DNA of 64,000 bases from Kondoa malvinella (GCA_039545315.1 BCIM01000003.1:549799-613798); one strand, 5' to 3'; numbered from the stretch's first letter, positions 23,482-34,800 are shown. Made by a program: numbers and translations. Notes: generated from the sequence alone by a model not told the origin.

Positions 23482-24198
23482 TCCGCTATTTAGGATACTA
23501 AGAGATGTGAACAATGCTCTCGCAGTGTCGAAAGAGACACTGCCTTTGACACAAAATACTTTCCTCTTGACACGGCCATTGTGTCAATGATCGGATAGAC
23601 TCCGTTGCTTCTCCTAGCTGTCACAATCTGTCTTTCATGCTCTGCTCGTGAGTCCGCTTTCCCATTTGTACCGTCTCCGACCACGAATGTCAAGGCATCG
23701 CGTCATAAACTTTCCGCATTGGTCAAGAGAGCTCCAGGCGACTCGCCGCGTTCTGTAATGGTCCGCTCTTTGCTCTTAAGCTTGCTCGCATCTTCTCGCT
23801 ACTGCCTCGGACTTGGAATGTCGTGAATTACGCCGTGTCATCAGTCAAGCCTTGCTGTCGAAATACACTACAGCTCTATCATCTTTCGGCTCTGTATCAA
23901 CTGCGCGCGCTTTGTGTGCTGTGCAAGTGAATTGCTCGACTGTGCACTTCTTGCGCACGCGTATGTTCAAGAAGCCTGACACCAGTCTGGTCTGCTATGT
24001 TCTGGGTTGAGACTGCACTGCTCAGCCTTTCCGCCACATCTCTATGATAAAAGGGCTTTCTTTCTCTCGTGCTCTCTTCTTCTCACTCATCCACCTCCCC
24101 TCCCCTTCTCTTTTCGAATTCCATCACTCGCCTTCACCAAAGGTTTTTACCACTCCTACTCGCGATTGTGGCTGCTTCATTGACAGGTCATCGCAGTG

Positions 24199-24276
24199 GT
24201 CCCATGATTCTTGACCAGATGTCTCAACTATGGGACTGCCAGGCTCTTGCTCAAAGCTCACAAGGCTTTGAGCAAG
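24199..24276. other. Two consecutive perfect inverted repeats
   Basis: GTCCCAT at 24199-24205 pairs with ATGGGAC at 24230-24236. CTTGCTCAAAGC at 24246-24257 pairs perfectly with GCTTTGAGCAAG at 24265-24276 around a seven-base loop. Adjacent stems of this kind suggest a folded RNA. No coding frame here looks real. Confidence 0.5.
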
Positions 24277-24617
24277 TCCTGTGCATTCTGGACCTGAAGT
24301 CTTGCGTGACCCGAGCATATAGGGAGACCATTGAACTATTTATCTGGCCCGCCCCGAGGTGTTTCCCTTGTTGAGAGACTTGAGGCGAAAGCCTGGGGAG
24401 CCCTAAAAAAGTGATCCAGTGCCACCCGGGCGTATCCTAGCTAACCCCTGTTCATGCTTAATGGCATGGGCAGAACGCGTACTTTCAGACCTCAATTGGC
24501 GACACTAAGGTTTCAGTATCTCTTTTCTCTTGTTGTGCTGGTACAACTTTCTATCTATGAATTCTATCCGCATTGCAGCAACAGTCTTTGCTGAACATGC
24601 TTTCCCAAGCAGGTCCG

Positions 24618-24651
24618 CAAGACAAGACAAGACAAGACAAGACAAGACAAG
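24618..24651. repeat. Pentanucleotide microsatellite (CAAGA)n
   Basis: About 6.8 perfect copies of CAAGA lie in intergenic DNA. It is a simple-sequence repeat likely to vary in length between strains. Confidence 0.95.
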
Positions 24652-24852
24652 CTCCAACAACCGACACTGGTCAAGCGTCGAGGAGTAAGAAATGGGCTGC
24701 GTATCTTGTATCGTCTAGTGTAGCAATTTGAATCGACCTTTGATTGCAAGCTTGTATCGTTGTTCAGATTAGTTCCCCTCGCTCACTTAGCTCCATTGCA
24801 GATTCCACCCTACAACAGGACTCAGCAAAGAGTCTGTCACAGATGAAATAGC

Positions 24853-25852
24853 TCACTTTGCCTCAACCATTTTCCATGCGTCTTCAAGCGGACGCTCTGC
24901 TGCAATCTCTAAAAAGTTTCCTATTGATTGCACGATCAGCTTGCGACTGACTCAGTTGCGTGACACATACCTTGCTCTCTGAACTGCGCAATAAGGGTTT
25001 CTGTCGATCGCTGGAAGAGCTTGTGACCGCCTTGCACGGCTTTGCGAGCCCGCTGCTGCGTGCGCTTCTCGGCTACTTCAGGGGGCTGGTAGAAGTAAAT
25101 TGAGCTCAGACACATCTCATTGGACCAATCACTCACGCAATCGACAAAGACGATAGCAGAAATCTTGCAAATCTCCTCTTCGAACCATTTCGCTTCCTCC
25201 AGGTTTCTGATTGTCCTGTTTTCAGCAATCACCTTTGCATGGATCTCCAAATGACTGACTTTGGGAAGCCATTGAGGACGACTCGTAGCTTTTGACCGCG
25301 AGCAGCAACCATATGAGACGAGACTTGGATGAGTGTCAGCTGGATCTACCGTCACGCAACGCCGACTCACTCTCGGTGAAGAAGTCATCTTCAGGTCCTA
25401 GATTCATCATGTCGAACCTGCGCGCCATACGCTGACACCTAAGGTATCGCTTAATTTAGACGGCATCGCTATAACCGACTTGAAGCTTACATAGTAGCTT
25501 TGCCGCAGAGAGGAGGGCCTGTTGTTACGATGTCAGTTGTGCACATCCGACCGGTCTCAATGCAGGACTCGCCTATGACAGCGAAAACTTCGACATCTTT
25601 GTGACTAAAGATCGGACCTTGTGCAACAGGCTGCTCTTCAGCTTGGGCATTGTTCGACCAAGCTAGGCCAGCAAGGATGGTTCCTGCTGCTGCTGCACCG
25701 ATAGCAACGCTGCGTGGGAAACCGGAATATTGCTGATGAGCGTTCTGTGCAGCGGGAACGATTAGGCTTCTGTGCGCTGCTCGAGGCAGTGCTAATCTTG
25801 TGCTGGACGACGACAGACGGGCTAATTGACGGGCTGAATACTGCTTTGACAT
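24853..25852 (-). CDS. Adenylate-kinase-like protein with mitochondrial/membrane N-terminus
   Basis: Spliced minus-strand pieces form an NMP-kinase-like protein. The N-terminus MSKQYSARQLARLSSSSTRL is Arg/Ser-rich and presequence-like. A hydrophobic segment follows (VAIGAAAAGTILAGLAW), suggesting an inner-membrane anchor. The kinase-like part has a strand and P-loop (VEVFAVI joined to GPPLCGKAT), MCQRMARRFDMMNLGPEDDF, RVVLNGFPKTIRNLEEAKWF, KISAIVFVDCPPEVAEKRTQ, GGHKLFQRSTETLIAQFREQ and a helical end. The family's DGFPR is NGFPK here, and the lid region is short. Introns include a likely GC-AG intron at 25519-25572, which places the P-loop directly after its strand. Catalytic activity is doubtful or altered. 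Confidence 0.65.
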
Positions 25853-26218
25853 GTTGGTTGCTTTGACAGAAATGACGCTGTCTCTCTCGTCTCTGTTTGA
25901 GGGCAGCGGGGCTCCGAGACGCTCCGTCTCACTCAGGATAGCAGACTACCATGCTTTGCTAGCTATGCAGCCATCGATCAAGGCCTTTGCAATCATACAG
26001 CCAATCGATTGCAAGCGATTGTCATAGTCTGCATTCAGACCATCCCGACGTTCAGCACCTCAGTCATCTATAGTAGCCCACTTGCTAGGTATAGTCTTGC
26101 AGGGTAATACCATGGTGCTTGATCCACAGATGCATTGACTTCTTCGATGCAAGGGTATACGATGCTTGTTTGCTCATAGCTCCTCTTCTTCATGATCTTG
26201 CTCTACGTATTCTTCTTC

Positions 26219-28048
26219 CTACTCTCCATCAGGCTCATCCGCTTCATCTGTACGAAGTTGTGTGAAATCGTAAAGACTGACTAACACAAAGGATGACCCA
26301 CATTGCTGATATTCGGCGATAAGGTCTTCCACATTAGAGCACGCCTCGCTGAACTCCATGTCATCCATCCCTTCAGCTGCATACCAATGCACGAAAGCCC
26401 TTCGCTTGAACATGGCAGAGAACTGCTCGACTGTTCGACTGAGCAATTCTTTGTAGCTCGTGTTGTTACCGATCATGGTAGCAGATAGCTGTAACAGCGC
26501 CTTCAGCCTGAGCTACGGAAGCTACACGGAGTCCGGTCTTACCTTCAGGCCCGGAGCAGGTACATCGCAAAGCGAGGTCGAGATGTTGTTTGCAAAGTTG
26601 GCAAAGTGGTCAATGTTCTTCTCTTGAATCGATGTCACTGAAAGCAGCGGATTAGTAATGCTTTGAACTGGTGAACCAAGACATACTGGCTTCTTCGACA
26701 TCATATGCACTCAGATCATGCCCTCGGAAAGCAACAGAGCCAGTAAGGTATTTGCCGAGCCTAGGATCGCACTGTAGATTGACTAGCTGCCTGAGCTGAC
26801 TGGAAGCACAGATACGTATCACACTTACGGCAACCATTTGATTTGTAGGATTGAACAATTGCATAGCCAGATCTGACACTTTTGTAGCTTGGTGGGATTT
26901 CCCTTCTTCACTTGAAAAGGGGGCGAAAGCAGTAGTGAAGAAGTGCAGGCGTGGAAAGGGGACCAGGTTGACAGACATCTTTCTTAGATCGCCATTGAGC
27001 TGTCCCGGGAAACGCAGAGAAGAGGTCGCGCCGCACATGGCTTGGCCGATGAGACGGTTCAGGTCGGCAAAAGAAGGAATAGGACGCTTGAGCTGGTCGA
27101 TGGATATTTTGTATAGTGCGTCGTTGTCGTATGTGAAAGTACAGTCGGCGGTCTCGATGAGTTGATGGAGGGCGAGTACTGATTCAACTCTTCAGCCCCT
27201 ATGATTGGCTCGAGGAAACTCTACTGACCGGTGTTATACGGCTCGGTGACAGTGTCTGACCCAATACCAGAGGATGGCATAATAGAGCTGCAGAGCTGAA
27301 CGTCAGTCGTGATGCGATGATCGGGATAGCGAAAATGTGCGTACTAGGTAGCGAGCATGCGATCGGGAAATTCTTCGCGAAGCCTGTTCAGGATCAATGT
27401 GCCCAAACCGCTGCCAGTACCTCCAGCCAAGCTGTGTAGCATTTGGAAACCTTGTAGCAGGTCGCAATTCTCGGCCTGTGCAAACACTTAACAATAGCTC
27501 TCATAAAGAGCAGACGCAGGTCGAATGCACCTCTTTCCTCAGTACATCGGTGACTTGATCGACTAGCTCTGCCTGACCATTGATCAGATGACTTCGTCTC
27601 AAGAATTTAAGAGCTGACTCCTTCTGTGTAATGCCCCTTTGCCCAATTGTTGCCAGCCCCGGATGAGCCAGCAATGTATGCATCTGGTTTGAAGAGTTGA
27701 CCAAGGACAGACCCCTTCATGACATCTCTGTAAGTGCATGAGCCCGAATCAATGTACATATTCATCAGCTCTTACATTGTACCAGGTTCGAGATCAACAT
27801 GAACCGCTCGCGGAACATAGCGCTTCCCCTGCGTTTCGCTGAAAATGACACCAATGCGCTCTAGTTCGTAGTCTCTTGTGCCATGGTAATGACCTTGGTT
27901 GTCGAGCTGATGCTCTATAGTCGAACCTCGTCAACAGCCCTCCTCGGCCGCACGGTCGTTACTTGCCTTGCAGGATCTGGCCCCAGTATTCAAGAGCCAG
28001 CTGGGATCCTGCTTGACCACAATTGATAGAAATGGTAGAAGAGGTCAT
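26219..28048 (-). CDS. Divergent beta-tubulin, paralogue 1
   Basis: A complete beta-tubulin with unusual N-terminus [20 protein letters not shown] in place of the usual MREI start. Further blocks are [30 protein letters not shown], the nucleotide loop [88 protein letters not shown] and [20 protein letters not shown]. The C-terminal tail is short and acidic (YEADEPDGE). The first intron (27915-27966) is GC-AG (CAAG/GCAAGT). Every frame I could assemble is open, so it looks functional. The divergence suggests a specialised isotype rather than the main beta-tubulin. It is the downstream member of a same-strand pair with paralogue 2. Confidence 0.85.
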
Positions 28049-28640
28049 AGCAATTTATGCGCCGAAACGGGACACAGGGCGGGTGAGGAAGAGGGAAAGG
28101 ATGGTATCGTCTATCAGGTTTATAGCACAGCAGCGAGAGACAGCAGAAAGCACCCTTGCTCGAACAAGAGAAGAATACGAATTCGGGCGAAAAGCACAGA
28201 CCCTCTGAGCTTCTTACAATGTGCGCCAGGTATAAAGCTGTCTATTGTATTTTATCTGCATTTCGAATGCCTCCAGTACGATGTGCGAGGTCAAAAGCCA
28301 TTTCAGCTCTCTTGCTCAGATCGCCATCCGATTGCTCTCAAATTGACGTTCCCGGTTGATTCATAGACTGTGCATGCTGTGTTGTCGCCGCGCGACTATA
28401 TATGTCGAGATTGCGCAGACCCTCGAACAGATCTCGATTTCATTCCAAATCGGTTGACATGTTTGTCTCAAACACTTCTACGCGGAAAGGCCGTGGATCC
28501 GAGCTAGTGCAAGGCGTCAAAGACTTCTAGTCTGGTGTTTCATCTGCAACTATATAAATCCTCGTTTCCTGCTCTTTTCTCTTCCGTAACTCTTTCAACT
28601 CTCCTTTACCTCGGAACCCACCAAAACACATACACTCACA
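28049..28640. promoter_or_regulatory. Divergent promoter region, tubulin paralogue 1 / secreted protein
   Basis: These 592 bp separate divergent starts. TATATAAA at 28551-28558 lies 83 bp before the ATG of the secreted-protein gene, followed by a CT-rich stretch typical of strongly expressed fungal genes. A second TATATAT-like sequence lies near 28398. No clear TATA box faces the tubulin gene. Confidence 0.5.
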
Positions 28641-29388
28641 ATGAAACTCAACATGCTCTTCCTCGCCTTCGCTGCTTTGCTTGGACAAGCTGTCGCGACC
28701 ATTTATCTTAAAACCTACTCCGGCTTAGACTGTTCTAGTTCTACCTTTATGAGATCCCGCGAAATCAACAAGTGCGTCATTGTAGAGTTGCGTCTTCACA
28801 GCGACTGATGTGTTTCCCTGTAGCTTGTCGGCTAAAGACATCCTCCCGCCCTTCGTACTCGAAAACCCAGCACGATCTTACCATGTGAGCGCCGATGCTT
28901 GTAAGTTTGCTCTACTGTATTTGGTCCGGGCTATCTCAACCAAGCTCTATTTGACACAGATCATCAACTTTACACCTACACTCAGGTAGGCTCAAGGTGC
29001 TTCTAAAAGTCAATGCTTATGCCTCAAACTTTCAGGGCAGCAGTGGTACTTGCCTCGCCTTCTCTGCCTCGGAAAAAATTACTGCACCACGATGCATTAA
29101 CCCGAGAGTGTTTGCAGGGTTGGCGAAAATCATGTTCAGCCTGTCGAAGATGGCTCATTCAGTATTAATACAGCTGCGGGGCCATTCGCAAAATCTATGT
29201 AGGAAGAAACTAGACGCGGTTCAGCGTGACATCATTGGAATTGGTATGTTCTGTTTCATCCTTTGCCATAGGTGCGGCGACTAACTCACAGATTCCGAAG
29301 CAGCACAGTGACGGTTAAGAATGAAGCACCAGGAGGCATGGTCTACGGTTGCAATGGATACCTTTACGCCTGCATGATGTGTTACTAG
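28641..29388 (+). CDS. Small secreted cysteine-containing protein
   Basis: The start MKLNMLFLAFAALLGQAVAT is a classic signal peptide. The mature part, joined over several small introns, includes IYLKTYSGLDCSSSTFMRSR, LSAKDILPPFVLENPARSYH, SSGTCLAFSASEKITAPRC, then VEDGSFSINTAAGPF and a last exon with APGGMVYGCNGYLYACMMCY. It is about 150 residues, with seven or so cysteines and no membrane anchor. I recognise no family. Size, signal peptide, cysteines and a TATA promoter fit a secreted effector or cell-wall protein, which is inference. It lies between the two tubulin paralogues on the opposite strand. Internal junctions near 29110 and 29200-29300 are my best phase-compatible choices. Confidence 0.65.
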
Positions 29389-29652
29389 CGACGTCCCTGA
29401 GACAACTCTATACTTTCGACCAACATCTTGCCAATTCACGTACATCCATGTCCACTATCTTCAGCCTTGAGCTCTACGCACAACATACTGTCATACGCGC
29501 ACCGATCAAGTGCAAGAACGAATTCACTCGTCAGCCCATAGCGCAAGCGCGAGGTGTCTCTGTATCCTCTGTTGCTCCGACCGGTGCTCTTGTTTCCGAC
29601 CCGATAGCTGGCCCTTCGGATCAATGTGGGCGAGAGTCAGGCGAAGTTACAG

Positions 29653-31534
29653 CTAGTCAGCCTCGGGCTCCTCGTATTTCTCATCTGTGTGTAACATCTG
29701 GCATGTGAGACCATGATGCAACAGGATGAGAAGCACATACAATGGCCATATTCCGCAATAAGATCTTCGACGTTTGCCTTAGCTTCTGTGAATTCCAGCT
29801 CTTCCATGCCTTCTCCCAGATACCAGTGTATGAAAGACTTTCTTCTAAACATGGCAGAGAATTGCTCGACAGTTTGCGATAAGACCTCCTTGTAGCCGGT
29901 GTTATTGCTGATCAAAGTGGCAGACAACTGTGAGCATACGGAAAGAGCTCAGCTACTAGACAGCTGAGCTCTTTCCGAGCTTACCTGTAGGGCTGGATCA
30001 GGCACTATCGATATCGAGAACTCGCTGGAGTGCGCAGGGTCCCGTCGCTGAATCGATGTCACTGCAGCCAGATCAGCATTACTTCGATATATCATCTCGT
30101 AGTCACGTACTGGCGTCTTCGACTTCGGAAGCGGTCACATCTTGGCCTCGAAAAACGGCAGAACCAGCGAGGCATTGACCATGTCTGGAATTGGGCTGTA
30201 AAGTGATCTTCTACCTAATTCCAAGTAAACAAAGCTACCAGCCGGACGTACGACTGTCATCTGATTGGAAGATTCGAACAACTGCTTGGCCAGATCAAGC
30301 ATTGACGCAGGCGCATCTTCTTCTTCCGTTCTAAAGGGTGCGAAAGCAGTACAGAGGAAGTGTAAGCGAGGTGAGGTGACAACTAAAGCAAGCGCACGAG
30401 AATATTAGCGAAGTGAAGTATTGGCGAAAGAACCGGAGACTTACGATTCATAGCCATAATCTTCAGATCACCATTGCTCTGTCCTGAAAAGCGTAGAGAA
30501 GACGTGATACCGCACATTGCCTGTCCAATCAACTTGTTCAAGTCTGCGAATGAGGGCTTGGTATTCCTGAGCTGCGTCATGCTGATCTTGTATAGCGCAG
30601 TATTATCATAAGCGAAGGTCAAGTCTGCCGTGTTGATGAGTTGATGTAATCCGAAGGTCGTGCTGTAAGGTTCGACGAAGATGGAATTCGCATAATTAGG
30701 TGCTGGCATGATCGAGCTGCAGATAATCAGTTCATCCTTAGAGTCTGCTGTGAAAGCTGCCCACAAGGTAGCAAGAGTTCGATCGGGATACTCTTCGCGC
30801 AGCTTGCTGAGTATGAGAGCGCCTAGACCGCTGCCTGTTCCGCCAGCTAGACTATGGAGGAGTTGGAAGCCTTGCAGTAGATCGCAGCTTTCTGCCTGTG
30901 CGTCAAGGCCTTGTCTTAGCGGCCAGAGATCGGAGGAAGTGGTACGCACCTCTGTGCGCAGGAGCTCCATTACTTGATCTATTATCTCTGCCTGTTCTGG
31001 TTCAAACGACAACAAGAGGTTTGCGTTTATCAGAACGTACACCTTCTCCATAGAAGCCCGCAGCGTAATTACGGCCTGCAAGTCATCAGTGAATTTAAGC
31101 CATACAAAGCCAGATGCGCACACCTGTGCCAGCGAGCCCAGATACAAATGCATCAGGCTTGAAGAGCCGCCCTAATGCAGATGCTTTAGCAGAGTCTCTG
31201 TGAGCGAGAAGATACAGTCAGAATGCGAGCATACTGTCAGACCTCCCGGGCTCACATTGTTCCAGGTTCGAGATCAACGTGGATTGCTCTAGGCACATAA
31301 CGCTTCTCTTCCGTTTCGTGAAAGTTGACCGCAATTCGCTCGAGCTCGTAGTCTCTTGTACCATGGTAACGACCAGCCTTGTCCAGCTGATGCTCTAATT
31401 AGCCTAATTAGGAGCTTGAAGCTTGATCGCAAGGCCTGTCGGGTCTGCTTGCCTTGCAGAACTTGACTCCAGTACTCGCGAGCTAGCTGACAGCCTGCTT
31501 GCCCGCAATGTATAGAAATGATAGAAGATGCCAT
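29653..31534 (-). CDS. Highly divergent beta-tubulin, paralogue 2
   Basis: Second beta-tubulin-like gene, starting [20 protein letters not shown]. Recognisable blocks are [14 protein letters not shown] then [80 protein letters not shown] and [20 protein letters not shown]. The tail ends [10 protein letters not shown]. The usual GAGNNWA is GTGRNYA and FPGQLN is FSGQSN, so it has drifted further than paralogue 1. Its first intron (31395-31452) is GC-AG at the same position as in paralogue 1, showing common origin by duplication. The middle (about 30000-30420) has altered sequence and its splicing is less certain. It may be a specialised isotype or an early pseudogene. Confidence 0.72.
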
Positions 31535-31916
31535 GCAGGTCGACGGATTTGAGAGGTTTAAACGAGATCACAGGCAAAGGCACAAGACAAAAAGAGAGCA
31601 GGGCACAGCAGACTACTAAAAGCGCAGAGTCTCTGCTTGCGAATGCTCGTCCAACAGGGAAAGGACAAGCACGTGAGCTCCATGCGACTTGAGCGAATGC
31701 TCGGACCCTCTGCAGGTTAAGAAGCTTGTTTGACTCTTCTGATACGCTCTGCTGTAGGCTGCCTCGTATTCATTCTGTTTGCACCTCACATCGACGTCCG
31801 CGGTCAACTGACGCGTTGGTCTATTTTCAGCGTTCGTCACTCTCCTAGGCTCAGGTTGTTCGCTTGCTCTCGAACGGTCACAAGCAGCTCTAACACCATC
31901 CTAACAAGTCACAAAC
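31535..31916. other. Intergenic, divergent promoter region
   Basis: This 382 bp stretch lies between the starts of tubulin paralogue 2 and the coiled-coil gene. I see no gene, repeat or clear motif. Confidence 0.4.
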
Positions 31917-32678
31917 ATGTCCTCGAGCGAAGATGAAGGCGGCATTGACGTCGCTCAGCTGGTAGATCAGATGCAAAAGGTTAGGGCCAATGCGATTTCT
32001 GTCTGTCTGCTGTACATCAGCTAAAGCAGATTACACAGATGCAAAACAAGCAACGCAAGACCAAACAGAAGAAGATCCTCAGTGCAGCCAACAAGATTGC
32101 TTCAGAGCATCCTGCAGCTCTGGCTTCTGCGATTGAAGAAATGACTGCGAATCGGTAGGTGCTCACCTCTCTGCTTCCAACTGCAACGAAGAACCGATGC
32201 CTTGGCGTGTGTGTAAGTATGGAAATCATGAAGCGTGGAATGGAGAGCTACGCTTCTGATCGAGAAGCCGTGAGCCATGCCTACTTCGGGTTGATGCAAT
32301 TGCTTGCAGAGTTCTTTGTTCGTTGCCTTTGTCTTTCTGCTGAGGAATCAGCTCATAACAAACCAATGAACAGGAAACTTACAAGTCTCTGGCTCAAGCT
32401 GTTGGTGCTTTGAATCAAGACCGTCATGGCCAAGGTAATTCTTCTGTTCTGTATGCAATGACCTTGCTCTGAATGAACCTGTCACAGCACAAGAGCTAAA
32501 GAAGGATCTTGAGCGAGAGCTGAACGAAGCGCGATCAACCACTACCCAAGGCTTGATGGAAATCATGAGACGCGTTGCGAACGAGGATGGCCTAGCTTTA
32601 CCAGACGTTCAGATTCACCAACGCCGAATCACCAATTCTGGAGGCGTAGATGATTCTGCCATTGCTTTCTCTGTCTGA
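31917..32678 (+). CDS. Small coiled-coil protein of unknown function
   Basis: The start MSSSEDEGGIDVAQLVDQMQ leads into a basic, helical segment (MQNKQRKTKQKKILSAANK), then PAALASAIEEMTANR. A small internal exon (about 32217-32269) fits in phase between 32157 and 32372 and gives MEIMKRGMESYASDREA. The remainder is ETYKSLAQAVGALNQDRHGQ, ELKKDLERELNEARSTTTQG and a tail ending DDSAIAFSV. The predicted protein is about 165 residues, acidic at the N-terminus and largely alpha-helical, with no signal or membrane segment. I do not recognise the family. Phase consistency over four introns supports a real gene. Confidence 0.62.
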
Positions 32679-32873
32679 AACATCAGTCACCGCGTCAATG
32701 GCAAAGGGGCAAAAGAAATGAAAATGTGGTATCAAATTGCAATGATGAGTTTTCAAACTGTACAACCTTGTCCTTTCTTCCGATTTACAGTTTACTGAAC
32801 GACCTTGAGGAAAAAAATGCGATAAATATGCGGCATGCTGATGGATGAAGTGATGTTTGGGTAGAGGTGCTTT

Positions 32874-34800
32874 TTAGTCGCTGCATGGCCAGATACCAGA
32901 GTTGCGCCATTTGAGGTGTCTTGCTTCAGTTGTGTCTTCCTCAGTCAGTCTTTTGGTTCTAATGTCTGACCTCCATAAGCGGATAGTGAGCTTGAAGGTA
33001 CCATATCAGCACATTGACAAACCAAACAGGAAGCAACACTCACATCATCAGAACAGGTAGAGAATCCTTCGCTGCTCCAGTCCATAGCAGTCACTTCCGT
33101 CTCTTTCGCGTGTCCGTTCAGAGCGACCGCTTTCTGACCAGTAGACTCTTCCGTGTCCCACATCCAGACTGATCCATCCTGGCTACCGGCAGTCAAAAAG
33201 CGTCCACCTCCATACGGATGACCAGAAGGACTGAGAGCGAGCTTTGTGTAGAAGCTGGATGTGCGGAACGAGGCGTGAGGTAAAGTGGACGCCGTAAAGG
33301 TCTTGAGTGGTGAAGCAGCAGAAAGGTTGCGCGCGTCAAGCTGGTAGATAGCGTGCGATGTTGACATGGCGTAGAGTGATGTGCCATCTGGAGAAAGTGA
33401 AAGTGTGGAGATGCCATGCGAACGTGGTGGTGCATTGATTGGCGTGATAAGTGAATGGTCAGGTGAAGATGCGATAGGCACTGGGTTGATGCGACGAGAG
33501 TGTGATTTGCGAAGATCCCAGACTTTTACGATGCCGTCTGCTGAGCCGGCCGACGCAACGAGATGATCGCGTTGCTGCAGGTAGACGATGGATGTAACTG
33601 ATCGAACAGCGGTTCTGGATGACTTGAGGCCTTTTCCGCTCTTTGCTTTGAGGCCATGAGCATTTTGGATGAGGTTGACTTGATCGATAGTAATGTCCAG
33701 CCGAGTCTGGTCCATGTTCTCGTCATCTCCGTCCTTGCCATCTCTTGACCGCAGATCCCATATCCTGACACTGCCATCTCTTGAGCCAGTCGCCAGGACA
33801 CTAGAGCCATCACCTTGCTGCGGATCCCAGACTACTTGCTTGATCGTCGACAAGTGACCACACGCTTTTGCTACTTCTTGCTGCGTCTCGGCATCAAAGA
33901 CGCACAACGACTGATCACCAGATGCAGTAGCCAGATATCGGTCGTTTGCGCTCCACCGGATATCGAATATCGCATTGTTGTGAGCTTGGAAGGAAGTGCG
34001 GGTAGTGGCTGTGCTCTCGCATCAGCTCTGAATCTGATCGATGAGTGCAAGGAAACGTACTGCGCTCCTCTTCTGCAGTCTTGGTAGTGTCAATGAAAGA
34101 GACTACGCCTTCTTCAGTTGCGGTTGCCAGCATTTGTTTACCGCCCGCCTTTGCCGCTATGCAAAGTGTCAACTAAGCAATACGCGCTGCATAGGACGAT
34201 GCTTACCATTAGTGAAAGCACAGGCAAAGGGAGGCGCCCAATGTCGGTGATCGCTTATCGAGTCGCAGCGATACACGTCTGATGCATTGTTCGAAACAAA
34301 GGATTCAATGTAGTCTGTCATTTCGCCTGATAGAGGTTCACAAATCAGCACAGTGCTAGCTATACTATAACAGAGCACAACTCACGTCTTTGATTCTGCA
34401 CACCACGTCTACCGAGTTTATGCGGCGCAGAGAGGCTCAAGCGCGTCATCAAGCCAAACGAAGAGAGCAAGGCGTCCGATTTGGCAGCATGGTTGGTCAA
34501 TCGGCTTCCTGATTGCGAAAAGGATGATTCGCGAGGAGGCAGAACAGGACGCGCTTCTAATGCGTTAGACAGACGCGCTCGTTTCCTGCTAGATTCAAGC
34601 ACTTCTTCCTCATCGCTCGAATGCAAGTTGATGTCTTGACTGTCGCCTGATGTGGCTTCAGAGCTGGGCAGCTGCGCTTGAATGGCATGTTTGGCAAAAA
34701 CATCGAGCAAAGACGTTTGGCGCAAGTTTGCAGGGCGATTCGCGCTGTTGAGGGACAGTAGGGGCTCGCGCTTGGGAGAGGAGAGAACCGGAGTTGTCAT
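32874..34800 (-). CDS. CDT2: WD40 protein CDT2/DTL, CRL4 ubiquitin ligase substrate receptor
   Basis: CRL4-Cdt2 targets PCNA-bound proteins such as Cdt1 for destruction during S phase. The N-terminus has a PIP-box-like motif at residues 28-35 (QTSLLDVF), then a Ser-rich acidic patch and SRKRARL. WD repeats follow: WAPPFACAFTN, LATATEEGVVSFIDT, FQAHNNAIFDIRWSANDRYL, ATGSRDGSVRIWDLR, VASAGSADGIVKVWDLRKS, TLSLSPDGTSLYAMS and FLTAGSQDGSVWMWDTEE. Splicing near 33050 adds the last repeat, DDLTIRLWRSDIRTK, ending IWPCSD. The WDLR (DWD box) residues needed for DDB1 binding occur twice. The AHNNAIFDI block and overall order match DTL/Cdt2. The gene looks complete. Confidence 0.8.

Larger units (their letters stand above)
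23482..24852. other. Long non-coding gap with structured sequence
   Basis: In 1.37 kb between two well-supported genes I see no protein with recognisable features. A TATA-like ATAAAAG near 24047 precedes a CT-rich tract (about 24058-24120). This is followed by several inverted repeats at 24199-24276, a GAAA-capped stem (AGGCGAAAGCCT) at about 24384-24395, and a CATGC/GCATG stem near 24452-24468. On the minus strand a TTTTTT run lies at about 24405-24410. An unannotated structured RNA is possible. A pentanucleotide repeat follows at 24618. Confidence 0.4.

Noticed and set aside
24069..24374. Plus-strand ORF with a hydrophobic segment resembling a signal peptide
   Set aside because: It begins at GTG, the first ATG lies after the hydrophobic part, and the sequence is dominated by inverted repeats.
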